Shown here one piece after another: positions 14,062 to 22,713 of a stretch of 27,696 bases of DNA. This stretch comes from Syntrophaceae bacterium UBA2188. GTDB lineage: Bacteria > Desulfobacterota > BSN033 > UBA1163. How positions within the stretch are numbered: the first letter of the stretch is position 1; each line of letters starts with the position of its first letter. Under the pieces are notes generated by a model. That model ran no database searches. It saw only the letters and a program-made list of their open reading frames with translations, and was not told where the DNA came from. The stretch covers positions 18,286 through 45,981 of the forward strand of contig DCVM01000070.1 in the NCBI GenBank assembly GCA_002327985.1. Direction: 5' to 3'. A program made the translations under genes and the position numbers.

Positions 14062-14667
14062 ATGGAGGGGAACTTTTCTGAAATCATTGAATCTGAAATC
14101 CCGAAGAACTGTGTTCTGATCTCGGTGGGGCTACCGGGAAGTTGGAAAAGTCCGGTGACAGAGGAAATTGCAAGATTGAAGGGGTTTCGGATTCTTCGAT
14201 CCGATATCATTCGTTTGGAGGTTCTGAAGGGGGAAGATATCTTCGATCATCAGGTAGCCTCTGATCCGAATCGGAGAAAAAAAGTTTATGAGGAGATGTT
14301 CAGACAGGCAGAGGAGGCATTACAGAAGACTCAAGAAGGATTGATATTAGATGCCACCTTTTTCACGCAGGAGTTGCGGTCTAAAGCTGCGGAGTTAGCC
14401 GAAAAAGCTCATCGGACTTTTGTTATTGCAGAATGTGTCTGTACAGAAGAGAGATCCATCGAGCGGATTTTGAAAAGGACGAAAGAGAATTATGAATCGA
14501 ATGCCTTGACCAAGGAGGCTTACTTAAATAACAAAGCATTGTTCCAACCTATTGATACGGCAGATTTAAAAAGCCGATTTAAGACGCTTCCAATCATCTA
14601 CTTGAGGGTCGATACGGAATATGATATCCTTCCCGATTGGAAGATTAAAAAAATAGAAAAAAGATGA
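14062..14667 (+). CDS. Predicted P-loop kinase (COG0645-like) with unusual Walker A
   Basis: A 201-residue soluble protein with an AAA/kinase-type fold. The phosphate loop is GLPGSWKSP, where the invariant glycine before Lys is replaced by Trp (consensus GxxxxGK[ST]). SDIIRLEVLKG gives the substrate-helix region, LILDATFFTQELR resembles the strand after the Walker B position, and RILKRTKEN the lid. The start is a clear ATG with AAGGAGGAGG just before it. It overlaps by four bases with the following phosphotransferase-like gene. In many bacteria related domains are fused in one protein annotated as a bifunctional aminoglycoside phosphotransferase/ATP-binding protein. Substrate unknown. Confidence 0.75.
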   Translation: MEGNFSEIIESEIPKNCVLISVGLPGSWKSPVTEEIARLKGFRILRSDIIRLEVLKGEDIFDHQVASDPNRRKKVYEEMFRQAEEALQKTQEGLILDATFFTQELRSKAAELAEKAHRTFVIAECVCTEERSIERILKRTKENYESNALTKEAYLNNKALFQPIDTADLKSRFKTLPIIYLRVDTEYDILPDWKIKKIEKR

Positions 14668-15677
14668 CTCTAGACACCCCTTCTCTCCAGAAGGTACTTC
14701 TCAATCCGGAGATTTACCCCGACCATCCCCGAACCATCACATTTATCGAGACCCATATTTCCCTCCTTTTCTTAACAGGAAATTATGTTTACAAAGTGAA
14801 GAAGCCTGTGAATTATGGTTTCCTGGATTTTACCTCTCTCGAAAAAAGAAAATATTTCTGTGAGCAAGAAGTTAAGCTAAACCGACGGCTCTCTCCAGAT
14901 ATTTATCTGGGGGTTGTGGAAATCGCAAAAGAAGGCCGCCGGGTTCGTTTCGGTGGCCAAGGAGAGTTGCTGGAGTATGCCGTGAAGATGAAGCAGATTC
15001 CCGAAGAATTTCTGATGGACAAGCTGCTCGAAAGAAAACAAGTGACCCCTCGAATGATTGAGGCCGTTTCAGAAAGATTGGTGAAATTCTATTTTGCTGC
15101 GGAGACGAACGAGCGTATCAAAGGTTTTGCCAAACCGGTACGAGTCAAACAGGATACGGATGAGAACTTTGAGCAAACGGAAAAATATATTGATGTCGCG
15201 CTTCCTGGCGATATTTATGAAAAGGTGAAACAGAGGACGAACAATTTTTTTAAAACGAGGGAGAACGCATTTTATCAGAGAATCGCCTCGGATTACATTC
15301 GAGACTGTCACGGAGATCTTCGACTGGAGCATATCTTCTGGGGGGATGAGATCTCCATTTTCGATTGCATCGAATTCAATGAGAGGTTTCGCTATACGGA
15401 TGTGGCAGCGGATATCGCCTTTTTGGCCATGGATCTCGATTACCACAACAGGGAGGATCTTAGCGAGCATCTGATTCGTGCTTATGTCGGAGAGTCAGGA
15501 GACCATGAGCTCATGGACATGCTGGATTTCTACAAATGTTACCGGGCCTATGTTCGGGGAAAGGTAGAAAGTTTCCGTTTGGATGATCCCCATATCTTGG
15601 AGAAGGAAAAGCAGGAAGCCCTGAAAAGGGCGCAAAAATATTTTGGTCTTGCCCACCGTTATTCCCAAAAATTTTAA
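14664..15677 (+). CDS. Aminoglycoside phosphotransferase-like kinase (COG2187-like)
   Basis: 337 residues; the fold resembles aminoglycoside/choline kinases. The catalytic loop is CHGDLRLEHIF (HGDL at 216-219) and the metal-binding Asp is Asp234 in IFDCIEFNERFR; an N-terminal lysine motif is YKVKKPVNYGFLDF (43-56). The RYTDVAADIAFLAMDLDYHNR stretch after the Asp is typical of the COG2187 group, whose substrate is not known; drug resistance should not be assumed. Its ATG overlaps the end of the P-loop kinase gene (ATGA), so the two are coupled. They probably form a two-protein version of a fused family, in the opposite domain order. Confidence 0.82.
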   Translation: MTLDTPSLQKVLLNPEIYPDHPRTITFIETHISLLFLTGNYVYKVKKPVNYGFLDFTSLEKRKYFCEQEVKLNRRLSPDIYLGVVEIAKEGRRVRFGGQGELLEYAVKMKQIPEEFLMDKLLERKQVTPRMIEAVSERLVKFYFAAETNERIKGFAKPVRVKQDTDENFEQTEKYIDVALPGDIYEKVKQRTNNFFKTRENAFYQRIASDYIRDCHGDLRLEHIFWGDEISIFDCIEFNERFRYTDVAADIAFLAMDLDYHNREDLSEHLIRAYVGESGDHELMDMLDFYKCYRAYVRGKVESFRLDDPHILEKEKQEALKRAQKYFGLAHRYSQKF

Positions 15678-15755
15678 GTCAAAATCTGTGATTTGTGAGG
15701 GACGATTAAAACCATAAGCTTCTAAGGGGACAGTCCTTTAGGAAGGAGGCCGGAG

Positions 15756-16406
15756 ATGGATATGCAGGATTTGGAAAGGCTCATCCAGGGCAGGCGATCG
15801 ATTCGGCAATGGAAGAAGCAGGAGGTTCCAGCCGAGTTGCTGAAGAAGGCAGTGGAATTGGGGACATGGGCTCCCAATGGAGGGAATTATCAAGGATGGC
15901 GTTTCATTGTGGTCAAGCGCAAAGAGATCATTGAAAAAATGGCAGATGCCGTCCAGAATGTTTCAGATAAAATCGCTTCTTGGCCAGAAGCAGTGAAGTG
16001 GCAAGAGGATGTTAATCGTTATCGGAAAAATGCCTCCTTTTTCAGAAATGCTCCAGTTTGTATAGGAGTTTTTAGCAGCGGATATCAAAGCCCAATGGAT
16101 AAGGTATTGGTTGCTCGGGAATCCTTTGATCGTGAGGCGAAGGAGATCTTAGGATTTCGGAGATCTGCCCCCACAGCAATTCAAAGCGCCGCTGCCGCCG
16201 TGACAACAATGCTTTTGGTGTTTCACCAAATGGGATTAGGGGCGGTTTGGTTGGTCTCGCCCATTCAGGCCAAAAAAGAGATCGAAGCCATCTTAAACGT
16301 TCCATCGAAGATGGAACTCATCTGCCTGATTGCAGTGGGGTACCCGGATGAGTTTCCCAGTAAAAATAGAAAACTTGTGGATCAGGTGATTGAGTTTATC
16401 CATTAG
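15756..16406 (+). CDS. Nitroreductase family protein (FMN-dependent)
   Basis: 216 residues with the nitroreductase N-terminal FMN motif GRRSIRQWKKQEVP (R13, R14, S15, R17), a substrate-shielding AVELGTWAPNGGNYQGWRF stretch and C-terminal helices with SAAAAVTTMLLVFHQMGLGAVWL, then the VGYPDE end. Members use NAD(P)H and FMN to reduce nitro groups, quinones or other acceptors; many in anaerobes have unknown substrates. AAGGAGG lies just upstream of the ATG at 15756; a second in-frame ATG is at 15762. It converges with the dehydratase gene pair downstream. Confidence 0.9.
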   Translation: MDMQDLERLIQGRRSIRQWKKQEVPAELLKKAVELGTWAPNGGNYQGWRFIVVKRKEIIEKMADAVQNVSDKIASWPEAVKWQEDVNRYRKNASFFRNAPVCIGVFSSGYQSPMDKVLVARESFDREAKEILGFRRSAPTAIQSAAAAVTTMLLVFHQMGLGAVWLVSPIQAKKEIEAILNVPSKMELICLIAVGYPDEFPSKNRKLVDQVIEFIH

Positions 16407-16462
16407 ACATCTATGGGTCAGAAAAGAGGATCAGAGTGATTTCTTCAAAATGATCCGTGTCT

Positions 16463-17695
16463 TTATCCCTTTCCTTTAATCATATCAAGGAAGATCTGAA
16501 TCTGTTTTTCGACCTGTTTGGGGGCATAGCTTCGTGAGTCCGTATGGTCCGCCTCGATCATCAATCCAGGTTTTCCGGTTAACCGGGTCACTTCCCGTTT
16601 GAGATCTAACTGTCCAAGGGAGTAAGGTTTACAGCTCCGATTGGAATGCATGATAAATCCATGGGCTTTGTATTTTCTGATCAGATTGGCTATTTTCTCT
16701 ATCTTATACCCTAAACCACGATTTAGATGAATGGTGGCATAGGCTTGAGCTAATCCATTGATCAACGTTTGGTTAAGGTCAAGTTGTTCCATCGCCCAGG
16801 CCGATGTGTAGGTGTCCGCTACCAGAACAGCGCCCTGGGAGGAAAGTATTTTTGAAAGGTTTCGGATATCGTACCAGATGGGAATGTTGTCCCAGATGAG
16901 ACGGATTTCCTCACGGGCGAAAGCGCCTATTCCCTTTTTCACTCTTTCTTCCATTTCTCTCTTAAGCTTTTTGTAATAACGGACGGCCCAGCGTGTCCCC
17001 CTTAAGGTGACAATAGGGGCCATATGAATAAAAGCGTCAAAAGCAGCCAAAGGGGCTGGTTGATGTTGGGGCAGGTCAAGGATCTCTTTCCACAACGTGA
17101 TGGTTTCAAAAGAAAGGGAGCACGCTTTTTGAAACCGTTTCTCCGAAAAAGGGCGGTTGAGTTGCTTCTCGAGAAAGGCAATATACTCCTTCATCTGATT
17201 TTGAACATAGTTCAAGTTATGTTCTTCCATCTCCTCATAGATGAAGGGAGTATCAAAGAAAAAGAGAGGGACATTAAAGTGGCGGGCCTGAATCTCATAC
17301 CATTTAATGACTGTTCCACAGATGTTGTTTCCACAAATTAAGAAATCTGGTTTAGGAAGTTTGCCGATCGGTCCTTGATCGGTGAAGGAAGATCCAATAT
17401 CCGTGAGCGCATAAGAGCATAGATCGTGGGAGTATCCCCGGTGCTCGGCGGCTTCACAGAGGGAGACGGACATCCGGGAGGCTCCACACATTGCTCCATA
17501 ATTCTCTGGATAAAATGGAAGGACCCCCATGGCATAGAGAGGTTCTACAGGGCCTCCGCTGGTGATCCAGGCCACTTTTTTGCCAAACCAGTTTGGGTGC
17601 TTCACCATAAAGTAATAGGCTGTCATCAGGCGGCGATAAGCTGATGTGGAATTTATTTTACGGTAAGGATTGATTTGAATCTCATTTTCCATCAT
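16463..17695 (-). CDS. 2-Hydroxyacyl-CoA dehydratase / benzoyl-CoA reductase-type subunit (HgdB/BcrB-like)
   Basis: 410 residues of the D-component family (HGD-D). Motifs are the N-terminal AYYFMVKHPNWFGKKVAWITSGGPVEPLYAMGVLPFYPENYGAMCG, the Cys-bearing SLCEAAEHRGYSHDLCSYAL, LICGNNICGTVIKWYE and the late NRSCKPYSLGQLDLKREV. The cysteines can provide ligands for a [4Fe-4S] cluster. In the family this subunit pairs with a second one to dehydrate 2-hydroxyacyl-CoA, or to reduce aromatic CoA esters, driven by an ATP-dependent activator. The start (two adjacent Met codons at 17695/17692) has GGAAG upstream. It lies 49 bases after the partner subunit gene. No activator (HgdC/BadG type) is nearby, so the substrate is open. 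Confidence 0.85.
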   Translation of the reverse strand: MMENEIQINPYRKINSTSAYRRLMTAYYFMVKHPNWFGKKVAWITSGGPVEPLYAMGVLPFYPENYGAMCGASRMSVSLCEAAEHRGYSHDLCSYALTDIGSSFTDQGPIGKLPKPDFLICGNNICGTVIKWYEIQARHFNVPLFFFDTPFIYEEMEEHNLNYVQNQMKEYIAFLEKQLNRPFSEKRFQKACSLSFETITLWKEILDLPQHQPAPLAAFDAFIHMAPIVTLRGTRWAVRYYKKLKREMEERVKKGIGAFAREEIRLIWDNIPIWYDIRNLSKILSSQGAVLVADTYTSAWAMEQLDLNQTLINGLAQAYATIHLNRGLGYKIEKIANLIRKYKAHGFIMHSNRSCKPYSLGQLDLKREVTRLTGKPGLMIEADHTDSRSYAPKQVEKQIQIFLDMIKGKG

Positions 17696-17744
17696 TCACA
17701 CTTCCATGAGGCAGGTGCTTTGAAATAAGGAATTTCCCCCTGGG

Positions 17745-18884
17745 TTAGAAGGGAGAAAGCATTTCTACAAAGGCCTGAATCCGAATCTTGAGTTGTCCGA
17801 TTGAATAGGATGGATCTTCAACTTCAAGAAGCAGTGTGGGAAATCCTTTCGATTCGAGGGCCTGCTTCAAATCTGGATAGTCGAAAAAATGGGATTCACA
17901 ATATTTGTAAAGGAGAAAGATCATTCCCCTCGCCCCAGATTTTTGAACTTCCGTTAAAAGAGTGTCAGCATGGGCATGAGCCCCTCTGTACTTGGTAGGA
18001 CATAAATAGGAGTTGAGATAACGATGGGTCAGGCCCTCGACCGGGTCGATATTTTCCGGTACCATTAAACGGAGAAACCGCGTTCCACTGCAAAGATCGT
18101 CTTGAACGATGATGGCCCCGGCCTCTTCGATGAATGAAAAATAAGAGTCAGAATGGGTCATGTTCCCTGCAAGAAAAACAGGAACGAGAGGGGCACTCTC
18201 CTCGGTTTTTCCAGCTAATGCATTCAATAAATCGTTCAACAGTTCGAGGTATCTTTGACGATCCATCAGGTATCCAGCATGAATGATTCGGGCAAAGTCC
18301 ATTCCAGTGACTTGTTTGTAAAATTTTGGCCTTTGGTTGTAAACTTTTTGGAGTTGTTCTCTGATCCGATTAAAAAGCTGGATGGAGGTTTTTAGGCTCT
18401 GGGGAGATATTTCCCCCACATTGGATTCCAAAAAGCTCTTGAATCGTTCGATTTCTGATTTTAAGAAATGGTGCGAGAGTTCCGAATCCAAACGTGAGGG
18501 CATCTTCAGATTGAATTGGAGAGGAGTCCGTCGCTGAAGAGCCCAGATATCTGCAAGCCCTTGCATGGTATCACAGGTATGGCTGAAAATAATTCCCTTC
18601 AGGAAATCGAGTTCTCCCTGAAGCAAACTTTCAAGGGAAGATTTTACCAAATGGCAGCAGTTAGGGGGAAGATGGGCTGGGACATGAGACATCTTGATGG
18701 GTGTGCCCATGAGGCGAAAAGGAAGAGCCCCAGCAGCATGAATTAGCTCTTCCGGCACATAGGGACAGAAAAAACCGATAAGGGGATGATCCTTAGAAAG
18801 ATGGGAGGTTATCTCCCGATATCCTTTGGAGGTGATGGTCTCAAATTCTTTAAGAACTTTTGCCAGTGAATTCTCTTTGTCCAT
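17745..18884 (-). CDS. 2-Hydroxyacyl-CoA dehydratase / benzoyl-CoA reductase-type subunit (HgdA/BcrC-like partner)
   Basis: 379 residues of the same family as the downstream gene, with the characteristic start IGFFCPYVPEELIHAAGALPFRLMGTP, followed by FSHTCDTMQGLADIW, DDLCSGTRFLRLMVPE, LNSYLCPTKYRGAHAH and LLYKYCESHFFDYPDLKQ. Cysteine positions fit [4Fe-4S] binding. With the HgdB/BcrB-like gene it forms a two-subunit unit transcribed on the minus strand. No good Shine-Dalgarno sequence is visible before the ATG at 18884. Upstream, between it and dacA, a 16-base tandem duplication lies at 18924-18955. Substrate class (hydroxyacyl-CoA, benzoyl-CoA, or another electron-requiring reduction) cannot be decided from sequence alone. 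Confidence 0.85.
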   Translation of the reverse strand: MDKENSLAKVLKEFETITSKGYREITSHLSKDHPLIGFFCPYVPEELIHAAGALPFRLMGTPIKMSHVPAHLPPNCCHLVKSSLESLLQGELDFLKGIIFSHTCDTMQGLADIWALQRRTPLQFNLKMPSRLDSELSHHFLKSEIERFKSFLESNVGEISPQSLKTSIQLFNRIREQLQKVYNQRPKFYKQVTGMDFARIIHAGYLMDRQRYLELLNDLLNALAGKTEESAPLVPVFLAGNMTHSDSYFSFIEEAGAIIVQDDLCSGTRFLRLMVPENIDPVEGLTHRYLNSYLCPTKYRGAHAHADTLLTEVQKSGARGMIFLLYKYCESHFFDYPDLKQALESKGFPTLLLEVEDPSYSIGQLKIRIQAFVEMLSPF

Positions 18885-18923
18885 AGAATCGCAGCAGGCT
18901 AAATCTAACTCAGATGAATTTTT

Positions 18924-18955
18924 ATTGCAAGATGAAGATATTGCAAGATGAAGAT
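18924..18955. repeat. Perfect 16-base tandem duplication
   Basis: The unit ATTGCAAGATGAAGAT occurs twice without spacer (18924-18939 and 18940-18955) between the divergent starts of the dehydratase-like pair and dacA. It may be replication slippage or a doubled binding site. Confidence 0.8.
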
Positions 18956-18983
18956 TGAAAAAGGAAATTGAATCTGTTAGAAA
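18955..18983 (+). promoter_or_regulatory. Possible promoter for dacA
   Basis: TTGAAA (18955-18960) and TAGAAA (18978-18983) are spaced by 17 bases, about 45 bases before the dacA start. The -35 overlaps the end of the 16-base tandem duplication. The -10 match is modest. Confidence 0.35.
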
Positions 18984-19027
18984 TAAAACTTGATGTCCAA
19001 ATTTTTAAAAATATCGGGGGAGAAAAA

Positions 19028-20335
19028 ATGATGATACGTTTTCATAAAAAGGTATGGATGGTCATTCTGATTTTAATGCTTTTTTTAATTGCTTTTCCGA
19101 GTCAAATATTTTCAAAGACAGCCAGAACTTCCGAGACCCCCAAAGCCTCTCCAAAAATGAAGATTTCTCCGAAGGCGGATACCTCCCAGGCGGCCTCAGC
19201 CACTTCAGGAGGTCTTCCATGCGATGCCCAATCAGCGGTTTTGATGGATGCTCTGACAGGCCAGGTTCTTTATGAACAGAATCCAAATTTGAGGATACCC
19301 CCTGCGAGCTTTGTCAAGGTGATGACCCTCTATGTCATCTATGATGCCATTCGAGCGAGACAGATCAAGATGGATGATTTGGTGACCGTGAGTGATTTGG
19401 CATGGAGAAGGGTATGGAAAACGGATAGTTCAAAAATGTTTATCAAGGTTGGGGAGAGGGTGAAATTGGAAGACCTGATGAAGGGGGTGGCCATAGCCTC
19501 GGGAAATGATGCGTGCGTTGCTTTGGCAGAACATCTGTCGGGAACGGAGGAAACCTTTGTCTCAAAAATGAACGAAAAGGCTAAACTCTTGGGACTAAAA
19601 GATTCTCAATTTAAAAACTCCGACGGGATGCCTGCTGACGGTCAATATATTACAGCCATAGATATGGCCATATTATCCAAACGGTATATGGAGGACCACC
19701 CGGAAGCACTGGTCCTCCATTCCACGGTTGAATTTGAGTACAACGGGATTCGGCAAGGAAATCGGAATACGCTTCTCCAGAAGAATATCGGAGTGGATGG
19801 TTTAAAGACAGGTCATATTAAGGAATCAGGTTATCATCTGACGGCGACAGCCAAAAGAGATGGACAAAGGATGATTGCTGTGATCATGGGTTGCGACAAG
19901 GTGAAGAAAAGGGCTCCTGAAGCTCAGAAATTATTAGAATATGGATTTAAGAATTTTTCAACCGTAGAAGCGGTTAAGAAAGGTGCACCCTTCGGTCCTG
20001 TGAAGGTGAGGAGAGGAAAGTTGAATCAAGTCATCCTGATGGCTGCCGAGGAAGGGAGGATAACTATTGCCAAAGGCAAGGAGAGTTTAGTTTCCGCTGT
20101 TCCGCAATTGCCAGAGTTTGTCACAGCCCCCATTCAAAAGGGTCAGGTGGTAGCGAAAGTACTTGTCCAACAAGAAGGCAAACCCGTCAAAGAAATCAAT
20201 CTTCTTGCGTCTCTGGGTGTGGAGAAGAGCCTGATTCCCCCTTGGCCCATCCTTGTCGCCATTGGTTGTGGATTAGGGATCATCATCGTCTTAGGTTTTT
20301 GGTGGTTTCGTCGGCCCAAACCCAAAAAGCTTTGA
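19028..20335 (+). CDS. dacA: D-alanyl-D-alanine carboxypeptidase (PBP5/6 type)
   Basis: The ATG at 19028 is preferred to the upstream one at 18968 because GGGGGAG lies 5 bases before it and the resulting 435-residue protein starts with a proper signal peptide (RFHKK then about 18 hydrophobic residues). The penicillin-binding motifs are Ser94-F-V-Lys97 (SxxK), Ser158-Gly-Asn160 (SGN) and Lys260-Thr-Gly262 (KTG). A Thr/Ser/Pro/Lys-rich linker (31-60) precedes the catalytic domain, and a PBP5_C-like beta domain follows (about 290-380). The C-terminal anchor is a full hydrophobic helix (about 396-417) plus a basic tail, rather than the amphipathic helix of E. coli PBP5. It trims the terminal D-Ala from peptidoglycan side chains in the periplasm. 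pyrR follows 38 bases later. Confidence 0.92.
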   Translation: MMIRFHKKVWMVILILMLFLIAFPSQIFSKTARTSETPKASPKMKISPKADTSQAASATSGGLPCDAQSAVLMDALTGQVLYEQNPNLRIPPASFVKVMTLYVIYDAIRARQIKMDDLVTVSDLAWRRVWKTDSSKMFIKVGERVKLEDLMKGVAIASGNDACVALAEHLSGTEETFVSKMNEKAKLLGLKDSQFKNSDGMPADGQYITAIDMAILSKRYMEDHPEALVLHSTVEFEYNGIRQGNRNTLLQKNIGVDGLKTGHIKESGYHLTATAKRDGQRMIAVIMGCDKVKKRAPEAQKLLEYGFKNFSTVEAVKKGAPFGPVKVRRGKLNQVILMAAEEGRITIAKGKESLVSAVPQLPEFVTAPIQKGQVVAKVLVQQEGKPVKEINLLASLGVEKSLIPPWPILVAIGCGLGIIIVLGFWWFRRPKPKKL

Positions 20336-20373
20336 GGGGATGCTCCGAAAGGGATCAGGGAGAAATGTAAAAG

Positions 20374-20919
20374 ATGGTTTCGAAACAAATTGTGCAAACC
20401 GAGAAAGATATTGAAGTTGCCCTCAATCAAATATGTGAACAATTGTTTACCCGGCATCCCCAATTAAATGAAATGGTTCTGGTTGGAATCCGAACCGGTG
20501 GGGTTTTTCTGGCCGAGCGGTTAAGGCAGAAGATTCTTCAAAAAAAAGGGATCGGCCTTTTCACGGGGATCATTGATATCACCCTCTATCGGGATGACTG
20601 GACAAGGCTGAGTCAAACACCGGAAGTTAAGAAGACTGAAATTCATTTTTCAATCGAAGATAAGGATGTTCTTCTGGTTGATGATGTGCTCTTTACAGGG
20701 AGAACCATCCGGGCTGCCCTTGATGCTTTATTAGATTTGGGCAGACCTCGACGGGTTGAATTGGCTGTGTTGATCGATCGAGGCCACAGAGAATTGCCCA
20801 TTTGTGCGGATTATGTTGGAAAGACCTTGGAGGTATCCCGGCAGGATTCTGTCAATGTGAAGTTGAAGGAGTTGGTCGGCGTCGATCAAGTCGTTATCGA
20901 ATACAGCAAATACCCCTAA
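20374..20919 (+). CDS. pyrR: PyrR: pyr regulator / uracil phosphoribosyltransferase
   Basis: 181 residues, typical PyrR. The PRPP-binding signature VLLVDDVLFTGRTIRAAL is complete, VGIRTGGVFLAERL gives the pyrophosphate loop, and DITLYRDDW and VLIDRGHRELPICADYVGK are diagnostic of PyrR among phosphoribosyltransferases. In Gram-positive bacteria it binds pyr mRNA; in Gram-negatives it is often kept mainly for uracil salvage. No pyr biosynthesis gene is near, nor an obvious attenuator just upstream, so the regulatory role is doubtful here. AGGGAGAAA lies about 10 bases before the ATG. It follows dacA closely and converges with pgi. Confidence 0.93.
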   Translation: MVSKQIVQTEKDIEVALNQICEQLFTRHPQLNEMVLVGIRTGGVFLAERLRQKILQKKGIGLFTGIIDITLYRDDWTRLSQTPEVKKTEIHFSIEDKDVLLVDDVLFTGRTIRAALDALLDLGRPRRVELAVLIDRGHRELPICADYVGKTLEVSRQDSVNVKLKELVGVDQVVIEYSKYP

Positions 20920-20990
20920 TCATCCCCCACTGAAAAACGGGGAGCCAACATTTCACCATTTCCCTGTGATAGCTCTGCGTCTCCTTTAAA

Positions 20991-22661
20991 TCATTTCCTG
21001 AATACTTTGAAGGTGTTGATTAAACCATTCGTCGACGAATCGTGAGACCGCACCTCTTTTTCATCGGTCAGGTCCTCAAGAATCTTCCGGGCGAGCTCCT
21101 TTCCAAGTTCAACCCCCCACTGGTCAAAACTGAAGATATTCCAGATTACCCCTTGGACAAAAATCTTGTGTTCGTACATGGCAACAAGGCTCCCCAACGT
21201 CCTGGGAGTGATCTTCTTGACCAGGATGGAGTTAGTTGGCCTGTCTCCTTTAAAAACCTTGTAGGGAAGAAGTTTTTTCTGTTCTTCATCACTGGCCCCT
21301 GACCATTTCAACTCTTCCATGACCTCTTTCCTGTTTTTTCCCTTCATCAGGGCTTCGGTCTGAGCGAAGAAATTGGAGAGAAGGATTTGATGATGTTCTC
21401 CGGTCGGGTTGTGACTGATAGCCGGTGCGATGAAGTCGCAGGGGATCAGTTTTGTTCCCTGATGGATGAGCTGGTAAAAGGCATGCTGACCATTCGTTCC
21501 TGACTCACCCCAAATGACAGGAGCAGTTTGATAGCGTACTTCCCGACCACTCCGGTCCACATATTTCCCATTGCTTTCCATATTGCCTTGTTGAAAGTAC
21601 GCGGGGAAACGGTGCAGATATTGGTCGTAGGGTAAGATGGCTTCGGTCTGAGAACCAAAAAAATTCGTATACCAGATCCCGATCAACGCCAACAGGATAG
21701 GGATATTTTTTTCAAAAGGGGTCTCCCTAAAATGGATGTCCATGGCATAGGCACCTTCTAGAAGTTCGACAAAATGCTCAAATCCGACCGTGCAAACAAT
21801 CGGGAGGCCGATCGCAGACCAGAGGGAATACCGTCCTCCCACCCAGTCCCAGAACCTAAACATGTTTTCAAGATCAATCCCAAATTTTTTCACCTCATTC
21901 TTATTGGTAGAGATGGCGACAAAATGGTTTTTGATCCGTGATTCATCCTTCGCCTGATTGAGAAACCACCTCCTTGCAGTCCAGGCATTCGTCATGGTCT
22001 CCTGGGTGGTGAAGGTTTTGGAGGCAATGATAAAAAGGGTGGTCTCTGGAGAGAGGGTTTTTAAGGTTTCAACAATATGCGTTCCATCAACATTTGAAAC
22101 GAAATGGGGACGAAGGTGAGGCTTCCAGTAGGGTTTCAGCGCCTCGGTTACCATGACCGGTCCGAGATCGGAACCTCCGATTCCAATGTTGACAATGTCT
22201 TTGATCCCTTTCCCTGAGTATCCCTTCCACTGATCTAAAAGGATCCTCTCTGCAAATTGTTCCATCTGCTTTAGAACAGCATTAACCTCGGGCATGACAT
22301 CGCTGCTGTCCACATAAATCGGAGTATTGGATCGATTCCTCAGGGCTACATGGAGGGCGGCCCGCTTTTCGGTCTCATTGATCTTGTCACCCGTGAACAT
22401 CCTCTTAATTGCCTCCCCAACCTTGCACTCTCTGGCCAGTCCAAAAAAAAGTCGTAGGGTCTCTTGGGTGACCAAATTCTTGGAGTAGTCTAAGAGGATG
22501 TCCTCAAACTGGATCGAGAAGCTTGAAAACCTCTCAGGATCTTGACGAAAGAGATCCACCAGATGGCGTTGCCTCATCTGCTGATAATGTTTTTTGAGCT
22601 TCTTCCATGCTTTCGTTTTTGTTGGATTAACCTTGGCGAGCATGCTGGGCCTCTTCTTCAT
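20991..22661 (-). CDS. pgi: Glucose-6-phosphate isomerase
   Basis: 556 residues, the usual length of the large bacterial/eukaryotic form. Phosphate-binding stretches IGIGGSDLGP (159-168) and ASKTFTTQET (213-222), WDWVGGRYSLWSAIG (271-285), and the catalytic residues Glu362 (MESNGK), His393 (GTNGQHAFYQ) and Lys521 (QWGVELGK) are all present. It interconverts glucose 6-phosphate and fructose 6-phosphate in the cytoplasm. It is the last gene of a minus-strand cluster fba-gpmA-pgi, 52 bases after gpmA. The ATG at 22661 has only a weak upstream purine stretch. The stop is 71 bases from the converging pyrR. Confidence 0.97.
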   Translation of the reverse strand: MKKRPSMLAKVNPTKTKAWKKLKKHYQQMRQRHLVDLFRQDPERFSSFSIQFEDILLDYSKNLVTQETLRLFFGLARECKVGEAIKRMFTGDKINETEKRAALHVALRNRSNTPIYVDSSDVMPEVNAVLKQMEQFAERILLDQWKGYSGKGIKDIVNIGIGGSDLGPVMVTEALKPYWKPHLRPHFVSNVDGTHIVETLKTLSPETTLFIIASKTFTTQETMTNAWTARRWFLNQAKDESRIKNHFVAISTNKNEVKKFGIDLENMFRFWDWVGGRYSLWSAIGLPIVCTVGFEHFVELLEGAYAMDIHFRETPFEKNIPILLALIGIWYTNFFGSQTEAILPYDQYLHRFPAYFQQGNMESNGKYVDRSGREVRYQTAPVIWGESGTNGQHAFYQLIHQGTKLIPCDFIAPAISHNPTGEHHQILLSNFFAQTEALMKGKNRKEVMEELKWSGASDEEQKKLLPYKVFKGDRPTNSILVKKITPRTLGSLVAMYEHKIFVQGVIWNIFSFDQWGVELGKELARKILEDLTDEKEVRSHDSSTNGLINTFKVFRK

Positions 22662-22713
22662 TTTTTATGAAAGGGTGTGCCGTGTTGTATGAAAAGCACC
22701 CTTCGGAGGTTTC

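Noticed and set aside
15069..15470. 133-residue minus-strand frame inside the APH-like gene
   Set aside because: It is a shadow of conserved kinase motifs (HGDL and the metal Asp) on the plus strand.
14664..15677. Antibiotic resistance determinant (aminoglycoside phosphotransferase)
   Set aside because: It belongs to a broad kinase-like group of unknown substrate; there is no resistance context or mobile element.
18968..19027. Earlier ATG for dacA, adding 20 residues
   Set aside because: The extension would disturb the signal peptide, and the ATG at 19028 has GGGGGAG at the right distance.
20920..20990. Intrinsic terminator between pyrR and pgi
   Set aside because: Only a 4-bp CCCC/GGGG stem is visible and no T tract follows.
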